Shown: positions 1 to 6,156 of the stretch, piece after piece
Layout of the letters: every line of letters begins with the position of its first letter
Numbering within the stretch: the stretch's first letter is position 1
Origin: Fibrobacter sp.
GTDB taxonomy: Bacteria > Fibrobacterota > Fibrobacteria > Fibrobacterales > Fibrobacteraceae
Length of the DNA stretch: 9,777 nucleotides
Assembly (NCBI GenBank): GCA_017520105.1
Contig: JAFWRL010000065.1
Span: 1-9,777, forward strand
Direction of reading: 5' to 3'
Position numbers and translations under genes: made by a program
The notes under the pieces: model-generated
Databases searched by the model: none
Told to the model about the DNA's origin: nothing
Seen by the model: only the letters and a program-made list of their open reading frames with translations

Positions 1-918
1 CGCCGCGAAGGCCACGACGTGACCATCTTCGAAGCTTTCCACAAGCTCGGTGGCGTGGTCCGCTATGGTATTCCTGAATTCCGTCTTCCGAAGAAGATTG
101 TCGATAACGAAATTGAATCTCTCGCCGCTATGGGCGTGAAGTTCGAAACGAACTTTGTGATTGGCCGTACCCGCAAGCTCAAGGACCTCATCGAAAAGGA
201 TGGCTTTGACGCTGTGTTCGTCGGTACCGGTGCCGGTCTTCCGTTGTTCATGAACATCGAAGGCGAAAACCTCGTCGGTGTGTTCGCCGCTAACGAATAC
301 CTCACCCGTGCAAACCTCATGCGCGCCTACGACAAGGAACATGCCGATACGCCGATGTGGCCTGGCAAGAACGTTGTCGTCCTCGGTGGTGGTAACGTCG
401 CTATGGACGCTGCCCGTATGGCTCTCCGCCTCGGTGCAGAAAAGGTCCGCATCATCTACCGTCGTAGCATGAACGAACTTCCGGCCCGTAAGGAAGAAGT
501 TCTCCACGCTCAGGAAGAAGGTGTCGAATTCTGCATCTTGCAGAACCCGGCCAAGATTCTTGGCGACGAAGCCGGTCACGTCCGTGGCATGCTCGTCGAC
601 AAGTACGAACTCGGCGAACCCGATGAAAAGGGCCGTCCGCGTCCGGTCAAGGTCGAAGGCGCAAGCTTCGAAATCGAATGCGACACCGTGCTCGTTGCTA
701 TCGGTAACGGTTCCAACCCGCTTATCAGCAACACCACGCCGGAACTCTCCGTCGATAAGAAGGGTCACATCCTTCTCGAAGATGCAACCGCCAACAAGAC
801 TTTCATGGAAAAGGTCTATGCAGGTGGTGACATCGTGCTCGGCGCTGCAACCGTGATTCTCGCCATGGGCGAAGGGCGTCGCGCCGCTGCGGGAATTAAT
901 GAATTCCTCAAGAAGTAA
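1..918 (+). CDS. GltD/GltA-like NADPH-dependent glutamate synthase small-subunit family oxidoreductase (5' partial)
   Basis: The reading frame is open from the first base, so the start lies outside the window; the GTG at 19 is an internal valine. 305 codons remain. Seen: the segment GIPEFRLPKKIV near the left edge, typical of the family after the first FAD-binding motif; a second Rossmann motif GGGNVAMDAAR (window codons about 129-139) for NAD(P)H; and a C-terminal FAD-contacting segment (AGGD, then GAATVILAMGEGRRAA). The family moves electrons between NADPH, FAD and Fe-S clusters, either as the glutamate synthase small subunit or as the NfnB/SudA-type ferredoxin:NADP oxidoreductase. About 150 residues of a stand-alone protein (N-terminal Fe-S domain and first FAD motif) would be missing. 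A fused form with an upstream dihydroorotate-dehydrogenase-electron-transfer-like domain is equally possible, and the true substrate cannot be decided here. A terminator follows closely, so this is the last gene of its transcript. Cytoplasmic. Confidence 0.93.
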   Translation, partial: RREGHDVTIFEAFHKLGGVVRYGIPEFRLPKKIVDNEIESLAAMGVKFETNFVIGRTRKLKDLIEKDGFDAVFVGTGAGLPLFMNIEGENLVGVFAANEYLTRANLMRAYDKEHADTPMWPGKNVVVLGGGNVAMDAARMALRLGAEKVRIIYRRSMNELPARKEEVLHAQEEGVEFCILQNPAKILGDEAGHVRGMLVDKYELGEPDEKGRPRPVKVEGASFEIECDTVLVAIGNGSNPLISNTTPELSVDKKGHILLEDATANKTFMEKVYAGGDIVLGAATVILAMGEGRRAAAGINEFLKK

Positions 919-929
919 TTCTTAAGCTG

Positions 930-954
930 TCATTCCGGCCCCCGAGCCGGAATC
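930..954. repeat. REP-like GC-rich intergenic palindrome
   Basis: ATTCCGGC (932-939) and GCCGGAAT (946-953) form a perfect 8-bp inverted repeat around a 6-nt loop, starting 14 nt after the stop codon of the oxidoreductase gene. The form 'GTCATTCCgg...ccGGAATC' resembles dispersed intergenic palindromes found in many bacterial genomes. It has no T-run directly after it and is separate from the terminator that follows. It may act as an RNA 3'-end stabiliser or be a dispersed repeat; only one copy is in the window. Confidence 0.5.
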
Positions 955-960
955 ACCTTT

Positions 961-992
961 AAAAAGGAACGGCAATTGAGCCGTTCCTTTTT
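961..992 (+). terminator. Rho-independent terminator after the GltD-like gene
   Basis: A perfect 13-bp stem (961-973 with 980-992) with a 6-nt AATTGA loop ends in five T. The A-run on the 5' arm mirrors the T-run, so it could also work on the minus strand. It separates the oxidoreductase transcript from the GH5 gene. Confidence 0.9.
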
Positions 993-1073
993 GTCAATTC
1001 ATCCTTTTTTGTGACATCGTCTTTTTGCGAATCTTTTGATTATATTCATAGTGGGGATATTTAAGGAGATGTT

Positions 1074-2678
1074 ATGGTTTGGTTTAAAATTTTCAAAATC
1101 ACTTGTGGCGTAGCGATGCTTGCAGGCGCTGTTTCTGCAGCGACGCTTCCGACCGCAAAAGACGTTCAAGCCAAGATGGGCTTGGGCTTCAATATCGGCA
1201 ACTCGATGGAAGTGCCGAACAACCCGACTTTATGGGGCAACCCTTTCCCGACTCAGGCTTTGCTGGATTCCGTGAAGGCGGCTGGTTTCAATACGGTGCG
1301 TATCCCTTGCGCTTGGGACAGTCACACGAGCGGTGGCAAGGTCACTGAAACATGGCTCGATTCCGTGAAGACGGTCGTCGATTACGCCATGCGCGCTGGT
1401 CTCTATACGATTTTGAATATCCACCACGAAGGTGAAGGCGGTTGGTTCCAGAGCAATATCGGCACGAGCGTCAATAGCAACATCGACAACAAGATGAAGA
1501 CTTACTGGACGCAGATTGCGAACAAGTTTAAGAACTACAATGAACGCTTGCTCTTCGCCGGCGCAAACGAACCTGGCCCGAATGTGAATACGTGGACATC
1601 GCAGCATGTGCAGACGCTCATGCACTACTACCAGACTTTTATTGATGCTGTGCGCGCTACGGGCGGCAACAACGCAACTCGCACGTTGATTATCCAGGGC
1701 CTCAACACAGACATTGACAAGTCCGTCGCAAACGCTCCGGTAAGCACCTTCCCGAAAGACAAGGTCGAAGGTCGCCTGATGTTCGAAGTGCATTACTACG
1801 ACCCGTATCAGTACACGCTCATGACGAGCCAGCAGGACTGGGGCGCAAGCGAACCTATTCAGCCGCAGTACTATTACGGCGACTACACCAAGGCGAGCGA
1901 ACCCAAGCGCAATGCGGGTTACAACGCTTGGGCGGGCTCTGTAGATTCCAAGCTCGGGAGCATCGTGCATCCGCAGGAACAGTTTGCCAAGATGAAGACA
2001 AATTACGTCGATAAGGGCTATCCGGTGATTGTTGGCGAATTTGGTGCGAACGTTCGCTCTCCGGAATTGAACGGCTCCGACCTGAACCTCCACAAGCAAG
2101 GCCGCGTGCAATGGCATAAAGACGTGGTCTCTGCCGCCAAACAGTACGGACTCACCCCGATTCTTTGGGACATGGGCAACGAAAGCAACAGTAACTATGA
2201 CAACATGGCCTACATCTGCCGTCAAAGTGCGCCAGTGGGCAAGGTTCTCGAAACGGACGTTATCAACGCCATGCGCGGTGTTTATGGCCTCGGCAATTAC
2301 GTGAACAACGGCGTCACCCACGTGGAAGACTTTATCACGGGCGGTGGAACGGAAACGCAGTCTAGTAGTGCTGCCGCCTCTAGCTCCAGCAATGGCGTTG
2401 TCGCGGCGTCCAGCAGTTCCGCCGTGCAGTCGAAATCGTCTAGCTCGGGGACGATCGCGCTACCGACCGTCCTCGCGGGTGATGTCGTAAAATTCCATCG
2501 CGACGGCAACACGCTTTACGGCTCAGGCAAAATTATGCTGTTTGACATGAACGGAAACCTCGTGCGCTCTACGAATAACGTGCTCGCCGGGCAAACCGAA
2601 ATGCAACTGAACGGCCTCCGTCAGGGCAATTACATTGCCAAGTGCGGAGCCAAAGTTCTGCAAGTGCAAATTCGCTAG
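1074..2678 (+). CDS. Secreted GH5 endoglucanase with poly-serine linker and C-terminal tail domain
   Basis: 534 residues. A ribosome site AAGGAG (1063-1068) lies 5 nt before the ATG. Residues 1 to about 22 form a signal peptide (hydrophobic core, cleavage likely after VSA). Residues about 30-410 are a GH5 (beta/alpha)8 barrel: GFNIGNS (38-44), GFNTVRIP (71-78), NIHHEGEGGW (115-124), acid/base Glu166 in NEP, VHYYDPY (239-245), nucleophile Glu322 in VGEFG, and a tryptophan in ILWDMGN (363-369). Family members cut internal beta-1,4 bonds in cellulose or related beta-glucans; fine specificity cannot be read here. Residues about 428-459 are a serine/alanine linker, a common Fibrobacter trait. Residues about 484-534 are a small beta-rich tail (LFDMNGNLV ... 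LRQGNYIAK) related to sorting or attachment domains and to the tail of the next gene, so the enzyme is probably kept at the cell surface or secreted through the outer membrane. It sits between two terminators and is probably monocistronic. No convincing -35/-10 pair was found; TATATT at 1041-1046 is a possible -10. Confidence 0.94.
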   Translation: MVWFKIFKITCGVAMLAGAVSAATLPTAKDVQAKMGLGFNIGNSMEVPNNPTLWGNPFPTQALLDSVKAAGFNTVRIPCAWDSHTSGGKVTETWLDSVKTVVDYAMRAGLYTILNIHHEGEGGWFQSNIGTSVNSNIDNKMKTYWTQIANKFKNYNERLLFAGANEPGPNVNTWTSQHVQTLMHYYQTFIDAVRATGGNNATRTLIIQGLNTDIDKSVANAPVSTFPKDKVEGRLMFEVHYYDPYQYTLMTSQQDWGASEPIQPQYYYGDYTKASEPKRNAGYNAWAGSVDSKLGSIVHPQEQFAKMKTNYVDKGYPVIVGEFGANVRSPELNGSDLNLHKQGRVQWHKDVVSAAKQYGLTPILWDMGNESNSNYDNMAYICRQSAPVGKVLETDVINAMRGVYGLGNYVNNGVTHVEDFITGGGTETQSSSAAASSSSNGVVAASSSSAVQSKSSSSGTIALPTVLAGDVVKFHRDGNTLYGSGKIMLFDMNGNLVRSTNNVLAGQTEMQLNGLRQGNYIAKCGAKVLQVQIR

Positions 2679-2739
2679 TTCTCGCGGCAGTTACGCTTTT
2701 TGAGGCTGTCTCGCTTTACGTGCTACATGACCATTGAAA

Positions 2740-2767
2740 AAATCTCCGCTTCGGCGGGGATTTATTT
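2740..2767 (+). terminator. Rho-independent terminator after the GH5 gene
   Basis: A 10-bp stem (2740-2749 with 2754-2763, one T-G wobble) is capped by a TTCG tetraloop, an especially stable RNA loop, and runs into a T-rich stretch. It lies 61 nt after the GH5 stop and cuts it off from the next gene. Confidence 0.9.
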
Positions 2768-2824
2768 ATAAAATTTTATATTTTGTAAAAAAAATATGTG
2801 TAGAGAGCCGTTGGAGTGAATAAA

Positions 2825-4537
2825 GTGAAAAAAATTATTGGTATCCTGTTTGTCCTTTCGACATTTTGTTTTGCAGAATGGTCTGGTGACGCTTCTCAAC
2901 CGTCTTCTTCGCGCCAAGTTGATGGAAAAACTTTTTGGTCTATTACAAGTCCCGAAGAGTTGGCCTGGTTCAAGGCTCAAATTGAGGCTGGCAATGACTC
3001 CATAAATGCTATCCTCGAAAATGATATCATCATGGGCAAGGATTCTGCAAGCGTTGGCTCTGCTGTTTGGACTGCAATTGGAGCCTCAGACAGCATCGTG
3101 TTTAAGGGCGTGTTTGATGGTAATCGCCATACCATATATGGTCTTAAAAGCGAGGGCTCCGTTTCGAATCACGGCATGTTTGGACTTTTTGGAATTGTAG
3201 GCGGTCAGGGTGTTATAAAGAATCTAGACCTCAAGAATGTCGATATGAATAGCGGTTATTCCAATGAAGTTTATCCTTGTGGGGGAGGTATTGTCGCGTA
3301 TTTGCTAAATGGAACAGTAGATAGCAGCTTTGTTTCGGGCCGCATGAATGCAAAACGTACGAGTTTTGCTGGCGGTCTTGTGGGGCAGAATGCGCGGGGA
3401 ACTGTTTCTAATTCAACGAATAAAGTAGTTATAACGCATACAGGCGAATACACGGGCTATTATGTCGGTGGTATCGTTGGAAAAAATGGCGGGACCGTTT
3501 CGAATTGCATCAATTATGCTGCTATGTCTGGTAGCGGCGTAAAATCAATTGGAGTTATTGGAACAATTGGCGGTATTGTCGGGTATAATGTTGGCGGAAC
3601 TGTCCTAGAATGTGTTAATGTCGGTAACATCCATGTGGATATGAAAACAGAAATGTCAACTCGGAATGCCGAAGCTCGCGTTGGCGGAATTGTAGGGTTT
3701 AATTACCAGGGCTCTGTTTCAAAATGTGCCAATTATGGCTCGATGAAAGCCCAGGCAAGCTCGGAATTAAGTAAGGATTACGATACCGGAACTCTAATCA
3801 TCAACTACCCGGAAGCCGGTGGAATTGTTGGAGTTTCTTTAGATGGGCTTGTCGAAAATGTCGTGAATTACGGCACTGTAGAGGCTACGTGCCCTAATGT
3901 TGAAAATAATGCCACTGCCGGCGGGATTGTTGGCATGTTGAATAATTCCGGCATTACAAACGGTTATTCGATGGCTACCGTGCAGTCTAATAATATGGCC
4001 GGATCCTTGGTGGGAATGGCTAAAGATACGTCGTCTTTAAGTGGAATATATGCGGTTGATGGCGATAAAATGAAGACCGTGGCATCTATTGATTCGCTTG
4101 CAACAATAAGCGAAACCAAGGATATTACGAAGGCCGATGCCGGAAACTCCAGCTTTGTGGATTTGCTGAATCAAAAAGATGCTTCGGACAAAATCTGGTC
4201 CAGGTGTGCCGAAAAAGGCTTGCCCGTTATTGCTTCGCTCGCGCAATATATGTGTTCAGAAGATTTGTTGAGTAATGCCGTGCCTCTTGATTCAACGGGT
4301 AAAGGTACAACTGTTCTGTCCGGCGTCAAAAAAACAGGACGGCATTATGTCCAGCTTGTTGGGCGGGACCTTCAAGTTACGACTCCTGATTTTAATGATG
4401 TGGTGTCGGTTTTCGATTCCCGGGGCAAAATACTTTATCAGAGTTCCTGGGGCACGAACCGTCAGTATCGTATGGCTCGTGCTGGCCGGTATATTTTAAA
4501 GATTGATCAGGACATCCGCGTCATTACCATAAAATAA
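2825..4537 (+). CDS. Secreted GLUG-repeat (beta-helix-like) surface protein with C-terminal tail domain
   Basis: 570 residues from GTG 2825. An upstream in-frame GTG at 2816 is less likely because GGAG (2813-2816) overlaps it, while the same GGAG is 8 nt before 2825 and gives a signal peptide starting MKKIIG. Residues 1 to about 17 are the signal peptide (cleavage after CFA). Next is a segment with WSITSPEELAWF and FKGVFDGNRHTIYGL, typical of the N-terminal part of GLUG-repeat proteins. Residues about 154-400 hold seven or eight repeats of about 20-50 residues, each starting GG(I/L)VG and followed by a GTVSN-like turn (GLUG motif), expected to stack into a beta-helix. Residues about 525-570 form a tail (VFDSRGKILY ... 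ARAGRYILK ... VITIK) like that of the GH5 enzyme upstream. Known members are extracellular or surface proteins, often linked to adhesion; the ligand is unknown. The gene is more AT-rich than the GH5 gene. A 33-nt palindromic element begins at its stop codon. Confidence 0.85.
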   Translation: MKKIIGILFVLSTFCFAEWSGDASQPSSSRQVDGKTFWSITSPEELAWFKAQIEAGNDSINAILENDIIMGKDSASVGSAVWTAIGASDSIVFKGVFDGNRHTIYGLKSEGSVSNHGMFGLFGIVGGQGVIKNLDLKNVDMNSGYSNEVYPCGGGIVAYLLNGTVDSSFVSGRMNAKRTSFAGGLVGQNARGTVSNSTNKVVITHTGEYTGYYVGGIVGKNGGTVSNCINYAAMSGSGVKSIGVIGTIGGIVGYNVGGTVLECVNVGNIHVDMKTEMSTRNAEARVGGIVGFNYQGSVSKCANYGSMKAQASSELSKDYDTGTLIINYPEAGGIVGVSLDGLVENVVNYGTVEATCPNVENNATAGGIVGMLNNSGITNGYSMATVQSNNMAGSLVGMAKDTSSLSGIYAVDGDKMKTVASIDSLATISETKDITKADAGNSSFVDLLNQKDASDKIWSRCAEKGLPVIASLAQYMCSEDLLSNAVPLDSTGKGTTVLSGVKKTGRHYVQLVGRDLQVTTPDFNDVVSVFDSRGKILYQSSWGTNRQYRMARAGRYILKIDQDIRVITIK

Positions 4538-4569
4538 TATCGTCTTTTGTTGAATCAACAAAACTAATT
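4537..4569. repeat. 33-nt palindromic element, copy 1
   Basis: ATATCG, 2 nt, TTTTGTTG-AAT-CAACAAAA, CTAATT. The inner 19 bp are an inverted repeat with 8-bp arms (4545-4552 and 4556-4563). A second copy in the same orientation at 8401-8433 is identical at 28 of 33 positions. The innermost pair is G-C here and A-T in copy 2, a compensatory change that keeps the symmetry. The arm is AT-rich and no T-run follows directly, so it makes a poor terminator; a dimeric-protein binding site or a dispersed repeat fits better. Confidence 0.7.
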
Positions 4570-4599
4570 ACGTCTTTTTTCCGCCGACAGACGCACCCC

Positions 4600-4628
4600 T
4601 TTACCGTGCATTTCGAATAGTGTATATT
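4600..4628 (+). promoter_or_regulatory. Probable sigma-70-type promoter for the structured RNA / rpn region
   Basis: TTTACC (4600-4605, 4 of 6 to TTGACA) and TATATT (4623-4628, 5 of 6 to TATAAT) are spaced by exactly 17 nt. Transcription would start near 4635, which is where the structured RNA begins. This is one of the two best promoter matches noted in the window. Confidence 0.55.
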
Positions 4629-4634
4629 AATTGC

Positions 4635-4807
4635 GGACTAGATCATCCCGCTGACAGAGGCGTACGCATCCACGGGCGGGTTCATCCACTCTCACAGTCG
4701 CAGGTCCGGTTTTGACGGAAGCGATGGCTTGATCATCCCTGCCTTGGAATACCCATGCGGAATGCGCTGCGATACATATCCCGTCTGCGGCAGCGGATGG
4801 CTTTAAA
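4635..4807 (+). ncRNA. Candidate structured RNA of about 170 nt with a long rod-like fold (6S-like shape; identity unproven)
   Basis: Hand folding gives one continuous rod: 4639-4642 with 4802-4805; 4644-4653 with 4791-4799 (9 bp, one bulged C); 4655-4660 with 4781-4787 (6 bp, one bulge); 4661-4668 with 4763-4771 (8 bp, one bulge); 4669-4680 with 4737-4748 (11 bp, two single bulges). Then comes an internal loop (4681-4696 against 4726-4736). The tip is 4697-4701 with 4721-4725 and 4705-4708 with 4716-4719, closed by a 7-nt loop. The promoter at 4600-4628 places the start at the foot of the rod. Overall shape (closing stem, large internal loop, apical stem-loop, near-equal halves) and length fit 6S RNA. 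The tip CAGGTCCGG...GGAAGC recalls SRP RNA helix 8, but the usual GGAA tetraloop is missing. It could instead be the structured 5' leader of rpn. No clear terminator follows: 4827-4830 with 4837-4840 is only a 4-bp stem without a T-run. Confidence 0.5.
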
Positions 4808-4921
4808 CAAATCTCTCAAATTTTAACCGCTGTATGGCGGGGTTTAGGGCTGTTGCCTTTTGCACGGTTGCATCCTCCTCATACGCATTTTTGGCCGTAT
4901 TTTAGCGGCAAAGGACCTTTT
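4808..4921 (+). other. Gap between the structured RNA and rpn
   Basis: This is the rest of the 384-nt gene-free stretch 4538-4921. It holds a weak hairpin (CCGC 4827-4830 with GCGG 4837-4840) and the rpn ribosome site AAAGGA (4910-4915). An in-frame TTG at 4853 could extend rpn by 23 codons, but it lacks a good ribosome site and the added residues look unlike the family. Nothing else is seen. Confidence 0.5.
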
Positions 4922-5950
4922 ATGAATAAAAAGCAATATGCTGAAATGCTCAAGGATATCAGCGAGACGCACAAGAATGGAGGCGATGTTTCCGCGTGCA
5001 TTGCAAAGTACAGAAAAATTTACAACTATGTCTATATCTATAACGACAATATCTTCAAACTGCTTTTCGGAAATCCTGAAAACGAGTCGATTACCGTTGA
5101 TTTTCTCAATGCTGTGCTTAAACTCGATGGAGGGGATTGCATCGAAAAAGTCACATTTGTGAATCCCGCTCTCCCGGAAGCTTTTGGCAAGAGCATTACC
5201 TCGGATGTCGTAGCTCTTGATCAGCGTCAGGATCGTATCGTGCTTGAAGTTCAGCATGTCGAGCATGATTCCTTCAATAGTCGTTTGGTTCTTTATGCTG
5301 CAAAGCATACAATTGCAAGTCGTATTAAAGGCGATGACTACAAGCTTCGTAACTTGAATGTCATCAGCCTTCAGATGTTTGACGGATTCCCCGAGTCGCG
5401 CAATTACAGACACTGCATTCAGCTTAAGAATCAGGATAATGAGTTGTTCTACGACAAGGAAACGATAACGCTTGTTGAAATACCCAAATTTCTCAAACGC
5501 AAATACGAAAAAGATTCTAGCAGGCTTGCGTTGTGGCTCCGCGTGTTCGATGGGTTGAACAATGAAAGCCCTGTTGATGTTCCAAAGGGCTCGCAGTACG
5601 CCCTATTGCAGGAAAAGGCCAAATTGTGTATCTTTACAGAGGACTTCCTTGTAAGTGAGGCTATGAAAATGAGCGACCACAATTATGAACTCTATGTCGA
5701 AAAGAAGAACGCCCGAGCCGAGGGCCTTGCAGAAGGCCGCGTTGAAGGTCGCGTTGAGGGCCTTGCTGAAGGTCGCGCGGAAGGTCGCGTTGAAGGCCGC
5801 GTTGAAGGCCGCAACGATGAACGTACTGCGGTCGCTCTTGACATGCTTGCCGACAACGAACCGATTGAAAAAATTGTCAAGTACTCGCACCTTCCCGAAA
5901 GCAGAGTCCTTGAACTTCGGGACTCTCGGGCGACCTACAACAGTAAGTAG
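4922..5950 (+). CDS. Rpn-family PD-(D/E)XK nuclease (recombination-promoting nuclease / putative transposase)
   Basis: 342 residues from ATG 4922, chosen because AAAGGA lies 6 nt upstream; an in-frame TTG at 4853 is poorer. The nuclease fold is shown by DNIFKLLFG (42-50), then Asp95 in SDVVAL and Glu109-x-Gln111 in IVLEVQ. This D...ExQ pattern is the PD-(D/E)XK variant usual in Rpn/PDDEXK_2 proteins. Residues 266-297 are eight four-residue units (A/V)EG(R/L), followed by a C-terminal helical segment (298-342) with EPIEKIVKYSHLPESRVLEL. Known from E. coli: Rpn proteins are DNA endonucleases that act as toxins against phage, and are held in check by a small protein (RpnS) translated from inside the same gene; four-residue repeats of varying number lie in the RpnS helix. 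This gene shows both the repeats and a plausible internal start. Domain homology is clear; a role in defence is inference. It lies between the structured RNA and a strong terminator, probably as a single-gene transcript. Confidence 0.88.
   Translation: MNKKQYAEMLKDISETHKNGGDVSACIAKYRKIYNYVYIYNDNIFKLLFGNPENESITVDFLNAVLKLDGGDCIEKVTFVNPALPEAFGKSITSDVVALDQRQDRIVLEVQHVEHDSFNSRLVLYAAKHTIASRIKGDDYKLRNLNVISLQMFDGFPESRNYRHCIQLKNQDNELFYDKETITLVEIPKFLKRKYEKDSSRLALWLRVFDGLNNESPVDVPKGSQYALLQEKAKLCIFTEDFLVSEAMKMSDHNYELYVEKKNARAEGLAEGRVEGRVEGLAEGRAEGRVEGRVEGRNDERTAVALDMLADNEPIEKIVKYSHLPESRVLELRDSRATYNSK
5655..5671 (+). promoter_or_regulatory. Internal ribosome site and start codons inside rpn
   Basis: GTGAGG (5655-5660) precedes two in-frame ATG codons at 5663 (2 nt away) and 5669 (8 nt away). 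The 8-nt spacing to 5669 is normal for translation initiation. It lies just upstream of the repeat-bearing C-terminal domain, where an RpnS start would be expected. Confidence 0.4.
5669..5950 (+). CDS. Candidate internal small protein (RpnS-like antitoxin), C-terminal part of rpn
   Basis: A 93-residue product starting at rpn Met250 (or 95 residues from Met248), in the same frame as the nuclease and sharing its stop. It would hold the eight (A/V)EG(R/L) units and the C-terminal helices but none of the catalytic residues. In E. coli Rpn systems a separately translated C-terminal protein blocks the full-length toxin. The support here is positional only: an SD-like GTGAGG at good distance, and the domain boundary at the right place. 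Whether it is made is unknown. Confidence 0.35.
   Translation: MSDHNYELYVEKKNARAEGLAEGRVEGRVEGLAEGRAEGRVEGRVEGRNDERTAVALDMLADNEPIEKIVKYSHLPESRVLELRDSRATYNSK
5717..5812 (+). repeat. Tandem 12-bp repeat, 8 units, coding for (A/V)EG(R/L)
   Basis: Eight in-frame 12-bp units run without gaps from 5717 to 5812. The consensus is G(T/C)(T/G)GAAGG(T/C)CGC, with units 1 and 4 ending in CTT. Unit order in protein is AEGL, AEGR, VEGR, VEGL, AEGR, AEGR, VEGR, VEGR. Because a unit is four codons, gain or loss of units keeps the frame. This favours copy-number change by slippage or recombination without loss of function. Confidence 0.95.
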
Positions 5951-5985
5951 CTTGCAATTCGCTTTTTGTGTGGCTACACTATTTA

Positions 5986-6016
5986 AAAAGGGACTGCTTT
6001 AGCGGCCCCTTTTGTC
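5986..6016 (+). terminator. Rho-independent terminator after rpn
   Basis: A 12-bp stem (5986-5997 with 6002-6013; one A-C mismatch, one T-G wobble) has a TTTA loop and ends in a T-run. It separates rpn from the lipoprotein genes. Confidence 0.85.
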
Positions 6017-6156
6017 GTATTCTATTCACTTTTGGAAAAAAGCGAATGGAATTGACGCAAAAATTGAAAAAAAGTGGAAAAATACAGGCCTTTGGCTCTT
6101 TGCAATAGAATTCCTTTCAATTAGTTTTATTTCTAGAAACAATAAGGAGGTCTGTT

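Noticed and set aside
1230..2321. Long minus-strand reading frame opposite the GH5 gene
   Set aside because: It lies wholly antisense to a gene with clear GH5 motifs, shows no domain, signal or ribosome site, and arises from G/C-rich third positions of the GH5 codons.
2767..2780. 14-bp AT palindrome (TATAAAATTTTATA)
   Set aside because: Expected by chance in such an A/T-rich run next to a terminator; no second copy in the window.
4697..4725. SRP (4.5S) RNA identity based on CAGGTCCGG...GGAAGC
   Set aside because: The conserved GGAA tetraloop and the AGCAG side of the symmetric loop are not present, and the rod is longer than the small SRP form. Kept only as an alternative.
4853..4921. TTG start extending rpn by 23 residues
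   Set aside because: No good ribosome site, and the added residues do not look like the family's N-terminus; ATG 4922 has AAAGGA at correct distance.
5717..5812. CRISPR-like array
   Set aside because: The units are 12 bp, contiguous, without spacers, and in frame within a protein-coding gene.
4922..5950. Active transposon or insertion sequence, as 'putative transposase' in the family name suggests
   Set aside because: No terminal inverted repeats or target duplications flank the gene, and the family is better described as a nuclease than as a transposase.
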